This document shows, in pieces, positions 59,641-64,000 of a stretch of 64,000 nt of DNA; position 1 is the first letter of the stretch; the number at the start of each line of letters is the position of its first letter. Under the pieces are notes generated by a model. It searched no databases, was not told the origin of the DNA, and saw only the letters and a list, made by a program, of their open reading frames with translations. The translations under genes and the position numbers were made by a program. The stretch covers positions 178,524 through 242,523 of the forward strand of contig CAJOHE010000008.1 of the NCBI GenBank assembly GCA_905234495.1, read 5' to 3'. The stretch is from an uncultured Eubacterium sp. (GTDB taxonomy: Bacteria > Bacillota > Clostridia > Oscillospirales > Acutalibacteraceae).

Positions 59641-62035
59641 CGTCATTGCCTCCTTTCCTCTTTTTAACAGAAATTACCGTTGCCGTTGCCGCTAATGCTG
59701 CCGCAACTAAAACGATAATAATAATTTTAGTTGAGCCCTCTCCGAAAATGGACGCCGTTACCATGGTGGCAGTCTTTATGCCCGTTTGGGTAAAACTCAG
59801 CGTTCCGTATGCGGCATGGAAATACCGTTTCTGATAAAGGCTTATTTCTTGCAAAGCGCGGTTATCCGCTGCATTTTGCGAATTGCTTACGGAAACGTAA
59901 GAGCCGTCCTCAAGTCCTGCGTCCCAAATGTAAGACCTGTCGTCGCCCTTTTCGAGTACAAGATCCTGCCTGTACGCTTGATCCGCACTATTATCCTTAA
60001 TAACCAGCTTACCGCCTACGCCGATACTGTAGTTACCCTCAACATAAACGGCGCCCATATATTTGGAATAATTGTCTGTGATGGTTCCGCCCTGAAGCAC
60101 AACACGGTTATCATTTATATACAGCGCGCTGCCTGCCCCTTTTGATTCGTTATTCTTAAAGGTACAGTCGCGGAATACGGTGGGATTGCCTTTTTTCTCA
60201 TCGTCGTCGCCGATATCCACCGCGCCGCCGTGACTGTTGTTTGATTTATTGGAGGTGAAGAGACAGTCTGTGGCTTCAAAGCTGAATTCCGTGCCGTGGT
60301 TCATAACACCAAAGTGAATTCCGCCGCCGCCGTCCATGCAGGAATTGTTCATGAAGATGCAGTTTGTCAGCGTCATAATGCCGGGCTTATCCTTGATGAA
60401 CAAGCCGCCTCCGTAATCCTCGCTGTAGCAATTCTTAATGGTTACATTTTCCATTGTGACGCTGCTCGCCTGGGAAATGTAAATGCCGCCGCCGTTGCAG
60501 TTATCGCTGCTGGTGTTGGTCTGGCAGGAATCAATAAAGCAGTTTTTCAGGCTGATAACGGCGCTGCCGCTGTCTTTGGCAAGAATGCCGCCGCCGTGGA
60601 AATTGGTTGTACACTTATAAATCGTGCCGCCCTCCATATAAAGCTCGGCGTTATTCCACAGAATAATACCGCCGCCGCAGTCATTGCCGGCACCTCCTGC
60701 CAGCACGCCGCCCTTCCGACCGTCATAGCCGCTGGCATTCGGATTGGAGTCCTTAATGGTCAGCTTCGCATTGTTTCCTACGCTGATAATGTTGCCGTTT
60801 TTCGTCTTGGAAGCATTTCTGTTTCGCAGGATATAATGACCGTTCAGGTCAATAACAATATTCTGCGCGGTGTCCACCGTCAGCTGCTTATCCTCTGTCC
60901 AGTCGCTGCCGAGTGAGAATACCGCAACGCAATCGTCCTGCACTCTTGCGGGGCTGCCGCTTCTGGTGCAGGTTCCGATGGCTTGTTTTAAGGCATCCCA
61001 CGCATCATCCGGAGATTGATATGTATTTGAAAAAGTTAATTTTCCGTTATCAAAAACCTCTACGGTGGTTTTAGCAATGCTATTAAGACACAGCTCGCCA
61101 CTGTTTACAGCAACATATTGCAGCCTTACGCCACCAACGGACGAGAAGAAGTAGTCTTCCGGCTTACCGCTGTTATTGGCAGTAAAGCCTGAGGTTAGAA
61201 AGTGATAAGTACCAGCGCCGGAGATACCGAACGGCTTTTTTTGCGCCATTTTTCCGCAATCGATTGTTTTACCGGAAGTTAAATAGACGTCGTCATTGTT
61301 CGTATTTCCGTCAAGCGAGATTTCGCCCTCGATGTGCATATTGCCCGCATTATAAACGCCGCTTCCCTTTGCACTCGCCTTGTTGCCCGTAATGACGGGA
61401 ACGGTTTTGGTTTCGTAGGATTTGGAGCCGACCTTGCGTACGGATGCCCCATCCTTAATCACCAGAGAGCCCTTGCTGTAAACGCCGCCGCCGTTGCGCG
61501 CTTCGTTATTCTTAATAACGCCGCCTGTAATCGTCAGCGAGACAGTGGAACCGTTAAAGGAGTCGCTGAAAATTCCGCCGCCTCCGCCGTAAGAGCTGTG
61601 AACGGACTTATTTCCTGCAATTGTTCCGCCTTCAACGGTCAGCGTACCGTGATTGCAGATACCGCCGCCGTTCCAGGAGGCGCCGCCTGTAATCAGACCT
61701 GCATTCGTATCGCTGCCGTCCTTTACTGTTAAGGTGCCGCCCGGCTCCACGCGGATAACGCTGCCGAGGTCCACGCATTTCTTCAGTCCTCTGTCCAGCG
61801 TTTTACCGTTCAGGTCAAGCGTCACGGTGACATCCGCGGGAATACGCAGAACGTCCGTCAACGCTATATCCTTCGTCAGCTTTACGTCGCCGCCCTTACT
61901 CACTGCCTTCACCAGTGCGGCTTCGGTGGCAGCATTTGCCGCATAAGCCGTTACCGCCGAAAGCGGCATAACGCCAATGACAAGCATCAGCGAAAGCAAA
62001 AGCGACAATAGTTTTTTTGCCTGTACTTTCTTCAT
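59609..62035 (-). CDS. Surface beta-helix protein with poly-Asp tail
   Basis: This 808-residue protein has a signal peptide (ends TAYAAN) and then a right-handed beta-helix. The pectate-lyase-like repeats GTLTVEGGTIAGN, GGGIFS, GGGIYIS and ITDNYSKYMGAVYV continue through two blocks split near residue 300. A C-terminal TM helix (IIIIVLVAAALAATATVISV) follows, then KKRKGGN and nine Asp plus two Glu. Such proteins are usually adhesins or glycan binders; no catalytic residues were recognised. The start at 62035 has AAGGAA upstream. It is the first gene of the minus-strand operon. Its Asp-coding GAT/GAC run doubles as the start region of the next gene. Confidence 0.82.
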   Translation of the reverse strand: MKKVQAKKLLSLLLSLMLVIGVMPLSAVTAYAANAATEAALVKAVSKGGDVKLTKDIALTDVLRIPADVTVTLDLNGKTLDRGLKKCVDLGSVIRVEPGGTLTVKDGSDTNAGLITGGASWNGGGICNHGTLTVEGGTIAGNKSVHSSYGGGGGIFSDSFNGSTVSLTITGGVIKNNEARNGGGVYSKGSLVIKDGASVRKVGSKSYETKTVPVITGNKASAKGSGVYNAGNMHIEGEISLDGNTNNDDVYLTSGKTIDCGKMAQKKPFGISGAGTYHFLTSGFTANNSGKPEDYFFSSVGGVRLQYVAVNSGELCLNSIAKTTVEVFDNGKLTFSNTYQSPDDAWDALKQAIGTCTRSGSPARVQDDCVAVFSLGSDWTEDKQLTVDTAQNIVIDLNGHYILRNRNASKTKNGNIISVGNNAKLTIKDSNPNASGYDGRKGGVLAGGAGNDCGGGIILWNNAELYMEGGTIYKCTTNFHGGGILAKDSGSAVISLKNCFIDSCQTNTSSDNCNGGGIYISQASSVTMENVTIKNCYSEDYGGGLFIKDKPGIMTLTNCIFMNNSCMDGGGGIHFGVMNHGTEFSFEATDCLFTSNKSNNSHGGAVDIGDDDEKKGNPTVFRDCTFKNNESKGAGSALYINDNRVVLQGGTITDNYSKYMGAVYVEGNYSIGVGGKLVIKDNSADQAYRQDLVLEKGDDRSYIWDAGLEDGSYVSVSNSQNAADNRALQEISLYQKRYFHAAYGTLSFTQTGIKTATMVTASIFGEGSTKIIIIVLVAAALAATATVISVKKRKGGNDDDDDDDDDEE

Positions 62036-62134
62036 TGAATTTCCTTCCTGTGAACAAAATAAATGCGAAAAGGCATAGCGCACCCGTTAAGCTGCACTAT
62101 GGCTGAAAAATTTTAAATAAGTATTGATTTTTAA

Positions 62135-62154
62135 AAAGCGAAAAATTACGCTTT
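62135..62154 (-). terminator. Leader hairpin, possible attenuator
   Basis: On the minus strand, AAAGCG-TAATTTTT-CGCTTT is followed by TT and an A-rich run. It is a short stem in the presumed 5' leader, right after the tetranucleotide tract. The six-pair stem is weak, so attenuation is speculative. Confidence 0.35.
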
Positions 62155-62156
62155 GA

Positions 62157-62196
62157 TAGCTAGCTAGCTAGCTAGATAGATAGATAGATAGATAGA
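62157..62196 (+). repeat. Tetranucleotide tract (TAGC)4(TAGA)6
   Basis: Ten perfect four-base units in a row, changing from TAGC to TAGA midway. The tract lies between the divergent TetR gene and the surface operon, just downstream of the operon's predicted -10. GCGAAAAAT (62138-62146) and ATTTTCGC (62200-62207) flank it as an imperfect inverted repeat. Tracts like this gain and lose units by slipped-strand mispairing. Confidence 0.95.
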
Positions 62197-62199
62197 CCG

Positions 62200-62228
62200 A
62201 TTTTCGCATTTCCTATCATATCTGTCAA
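62200..62228 (-). promoter_or_regulatory. Predicted promoter of the MABP-like surface operon
   Basis: On the minus strand: perfect TTGACA (62228-62223), a 17-base spacer, and a 4-of-6 -10 GAAAAT (62205-62200). Transcription would start near 62193, inside the TAGA tract, giving a leader of about 160 bases. Confidence 0.5.
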
Positions 62229-62236
62229 CCCCTCTC

Positions 62237-62273
62237 TTTTCATTTTATACGATTTGTGGTATAATTTATATAC
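62237..62273 (+). promoter_or_regulatory. TetR gene promoter with palindromic operator candidate
   Basis: TTTTCA (62237), a 17-base spacer and TATAAT (62260-62265). The -10 is embedded in the inverted repeat GTATA-ATTTA-TATAC (62259-62273), a likely binding site for the divergent TetR-type regulator. Confidence 0.5.
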
Positions 62274-62338
62274 GCTATCAAAAGCAACTATATTATTGCA
62301 TATTTTTTAATGAAAAGCAATGTTCAATTTCAACCTGT

Positions 62339-62358
62339 TTTGTAGCCAAAGCTACAAA
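62339..62358 (+). promoter_or_regulatory. Perfect inverted repeat in the TetR leader
   Basis: TTTGTAGC-CAAA-GCTACAAA, eight pairs, ends 44 bases before the TetR ATG. It could be a second operator or an RNA hairpin; it lacks the T run of a terminator. Confidence 0.45.
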
Positions 62359-62402
62359 TCACGATAAATTTGTAAACGAAGTTATATGTATGAGGGTATA
62401 AA

Positions 62403-62978
62403 ATGGATAAAAAAATTGATAAGAGAGCTCAAAAAACAAGAAAGGCCTTACAAAACGCACTGGCTGAGCTGTTAAATGAAAAGGTGATTCGCAACATTAC
62501 CGTCGGGGAGGTTGCCGACCTTGCCGAAGTCAACCGAGTAACGTTTTACAAGCATTACAAGGATATATACGATTTATACGAGCAAATGGAAAAGGAGATT
62601 CTCGCAGATTTAGGAATGTTGATACTTGATTATCAGGATAAGACAAAACCTGATTTTTGTTCTGCGTTGATTGATTACATAGAAAGCAATTCAAAAATGT
62701 TTAAAATGATATTCAGCCCGTATAATACGGGCGAGCTCAGAGATAAATTCTGCAAAATGGTGGAGGGCTTATTCTGTCTTATGCAGACGGAGAAGAACAA
62801 TACGCAGTACAACGATATTAAAATTGATTATTACACTACATATCAGTCCAAAGCCTTTATTGCCATTCTTGAAAAATGGGTGCAGGAGGACTTTTCGCAG
62901 TCAAGGGATTTCATTATCAAAACCGCCGCTGAATTTGATACGCACACAGAGGAATTAATTGCACATCTTTATTCATAA
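62403..62978 (+). CDS. TetR/AcrR-family regulator
   Basis: This 191-residue repressor has an N-terminal helix-turn-helix (about 10-60: AQKTRKALQNALAELLNEK, then ITVGEVADLAEVNRVTFYKHYKD). The C-terminal ligand domain resembles the DhaS/TetR_C_7 type. It is divergent from the MABP-like surface operon and separated from it by 367 bases holding the tetranucleotide tract and two inverted repeats. The simplest reading is that it controls that operon and itself. The ribosome site is a weak AUGAGGGU. The ligand is unknown. Confidence 0.88.
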   Translation: MDKKIDKRAQKTRKALQNALAELLNEKVIRNITVGEVADLAEVNRVTFYKHYKDIYDLYEQMEKEILADLGMLILDYQDKTKPDFCSALIDYIESNSKMFKMIFSPYNTGELRDKFCKMVEGLFCLMQTEKNNTQYNDIKIDYYTTYQSKAFIAILEKWVQEDFSQSRDFIIKTAAEFDTHTEELIAHLYS

Positions 62979-63084
62979 ATTTGTGATTTTTATACTCCAT
63001 TTTGAACCTGTTAACCCTATAACTTGTGTTCTTTCTCAGTATCTACTTCTTTTTATCCGTTTCCGATATCTATACCAAAATGCA

Positions 63085-63125
63085 AAAGCCCTAACTCATC
63101 CAAGAGTTAAGGGCTTTGTTTTTAT
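63085..63125 (+). terminator. Terminator downstream of the TetR gene
   Basis: AAAGCCCTAACTC and GAGTTA(A)GGGCTTT form a 13-pair stem with one bulged A, followed by GTTTTTATT. It lies 106 bases after the TetR stop; no gene is seen between. Confidence 0.8.
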
Positions 63126-63163
63126 TATTCTGCAAACTGCAAGGTAATTACCAAATAATGCAG
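63125..63163 (-). pseudogene. C-terminal remnant of a second metallophosphoesterase
   Basis: The minus strand reads LHYLVITLQFAE and stop, closely matching the C-terminus CYYEVITLQPAE of the intact metallophosphoesterase at 33794. The DNA (TTATTCTGC..., ...CTGCAAGGT) is also very similar. Nothing of the rest of that gene is found, so this is a scrap left by deletion or recombination. It lies in the same orientation as the intact copy. Confidence 0.7.
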
Positions 63164-63174
63164 ATAATTAAAAT

Positions 63175-63636
63175 TTATTCAATCGTTTTGTTGGATACAA
63201 TAAAGGTTATGCGTTCCTCAAAGGAGGGACCGCCATAATCCTTTTCTATGCCGCCGTGGTCTGTGGTAATCAGAATCAGCCAGTCTTCTGTGTCATATGT
63301 ATCTCTGCTTTCAATAGCTTCAATAATATCCATACCCGTTGCTTCGGCGTTTCTAAAGCCGTTGACGTACTTTTTATTCTGAAGTGAAAATCCGGAGTTG
63401 TGACCGCTGTGGTCGGTAAATTCAAGGGTTGAAAAGATGAAATCAGAGCAATTCTCGTTTTTAAGGTCGTTCAGGATGTTCTCCTTTGTGCCATCATCAT
63501 TTTTAGCGTCCAGAAAAACAACATTTAAATTATTTGCTTCTATGTAATCCTTCTCGTTATTGTAAGTGGCGTTCTTTCTGTTAAAATGCCCGTTCCACGA
63601 AACGTAGAAGGCACTTTTTTCATTTTCCTTCTCCCT
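63175..63636 (-). pseudogene. Truncated alkaline-phosphatase-superfamily (type I phosphodiesterase) gene
   Basis: An open frame of 153 codons encodes the C-terminal part of an alkaline-phosphatase-fold enzyme. FTDHSGHNSGF and LILITTDHGGIEKDYGG carry typical metal-ligand Asp and His residues. The frame is closed upstream by a TAA at 63637-63639 and has no start codon, so the N-terminal half with the nucleophile is lost. Only the stop end is intact. Intact relatives act as nucleotide pyrophosphatases or phosphoglycerol transferases. Confidence 0.75.
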
Positions 63637-63686
63637 TTAAAAATCATCAGTTATTTAATTCGGTTCAATTAAAAGTTTGCTTTTTC

Positions 63687-64000
63687 TCATATGTTCTTCG
63701 TCAGTGTAAGAACATTCTGATTGTCTTTATATTCATATGAAACACTGTCCATAGTTTTCTTTGTCAGGTAAATTCCAAGCCCACCGATTTCTCTTTCCTC
63801 TGCGGGGAGGGTAATGTCGGGATCGGGCTTTTCAAGCGGATTATATGGCACGCCGCTGTCCTTGAAGGATATAATGATTTCACCGTCGTTACAAATTGCT
63901 GATATTTCTGCCATGCCAACGCTGTTGCCGTAAGCGTAGTGTGCGATATTTACATAGATTTCCTCAACGGCTAAATTTATTTTCATCTGCGTTTTCATTG
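63687..64000 (-). CDS. RsbW/SpoIIAB-type anti-sigma serine kinase (partial)
   Basis: Over 103 residues are visible; the gene runs off the right edge. The GHKL ATPase boxes are present: the N box AVEEIYVNIAHYAYG, the G1 box KDSGVPYNP and the G2 box GGLGIYLTKK, as in RsbW/SpoIIAB kinases. These bind sigma factors or phosphorylate anti-sigma-factor antagonists. The Met at 63998 is probably internal, because the family usually has 20-30 residues before the N box. Neighbouring rsbV or PP2C genes would lie beyond the window. Confidence 0.85.
   Translation of the reverse strand, partial: MKTQMKINLAVEEIYVNIAHYAYGNSVGMAEISAICNDGEIIISFKDSGVPYNPLEKPDPDITLPAEEREIGGLGIYLTKKTMDSVSYEYKDNQNVLTLTKNI

Noticed and set aside
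62959..63147. A 62-codon plus-strand frame after the TetR gene
   Set aside because: It overlaps the TetR stop, lacks a ribosome site and reads through the downstream terminator hairpin.

Overview
The window looks like a chromosomal segment of a Gram-positive, mid-GC member of the Clostridia, probably a gut Oscillospiraceae/Ruminococcus-like bacterium. The evidence is the strong AGGAGG-type ribosome sites, TTGACA/TATAAT promoters with 17-base spacing, many TTG starts, a T-box leader on pheST, IreB, the Asp23-FakA-RecG gene order, and lipoproteins and secreted proteins with Gram-positive signals. This placement is inferred from gene content only.

Positions 1-32,650 are mostly conserved genes. 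On the minus strand lie a PAP2 phosphatase, a lipoyl-less E2-type acyltransferase fused to a long charged coiled coil, and a LOG-family protein. A plus-strand run follows: ymdB, a peptide-type ABC substrate-binding lipoprotein, asp23/gls24, fakA, recG. Next come a VWA protein, upp and a uracil permease, a GNAT / low-molecular-weight phosphatase / SGNH hydrolase operon with overlapping stops and starts, an orphan OadG-OadB sodium-pump pair, pcrA, an OhrR-like regulator with an HAD phosphatase, a sialidase without a signal peptide, an iron alcohol dehydrogenase, a GH2 beta-galactosidase, the NAD(P)HX repair enzyme, ireB with a small partner, T-box-pheS-pheT, and tRNA-Gln(CTG).

Positions 32,650-64,000 look accessory: AT-richer, with long non-coding stretches, duplicated genes and gene remnants. 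A LexA-box promoter just after the tRNA drives one or two tiny ORFs. Then come a membrane metallophosphoesterase, a YdcF/DUF218 protein, a nucleosidase, a CstA-type transporter, a DUF1269 pair and small lipoproteins.

Two surface systems follow. System A (40.5-47.8 kb) has a flavodoxin-like lipoprotein, a 1965-residue repeat-rich secreted protein and, directly behind it in the same operon, three tandem related peptides of 47, 40 and 33 residues sharing a DV(L/I)TxS core. The first peptide ends in the same TPYIPIP C-terminus as the flavodoxin lipoprotein encoded on the opposite strand.

System B (48.4-63.0 kb) is a minus-strand operon: a beta-helix surface protein, three paralogous secreted proteins (about 1660, 814 and 794 residues) with MABP-like beta-prism modules plus helical and hydrophobic segments, a polytopic membrane protein, and a PrsW-family intramembrane protease. 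A TetR-type regulator is divergent from it. The shared intergenic region carries a (TAGC)4(TAGA)6 tetranucleotide tract at the likely transcription start of the operon, a configuration that suggests phase variation.

The right end has a broken alkaline-phosphatase-superfamily gene, a C-terminal scrap of a second metallophosphoesterase, and a partial RsbW/SpoIIAB-type anti-sigma kinase that runs off the window.
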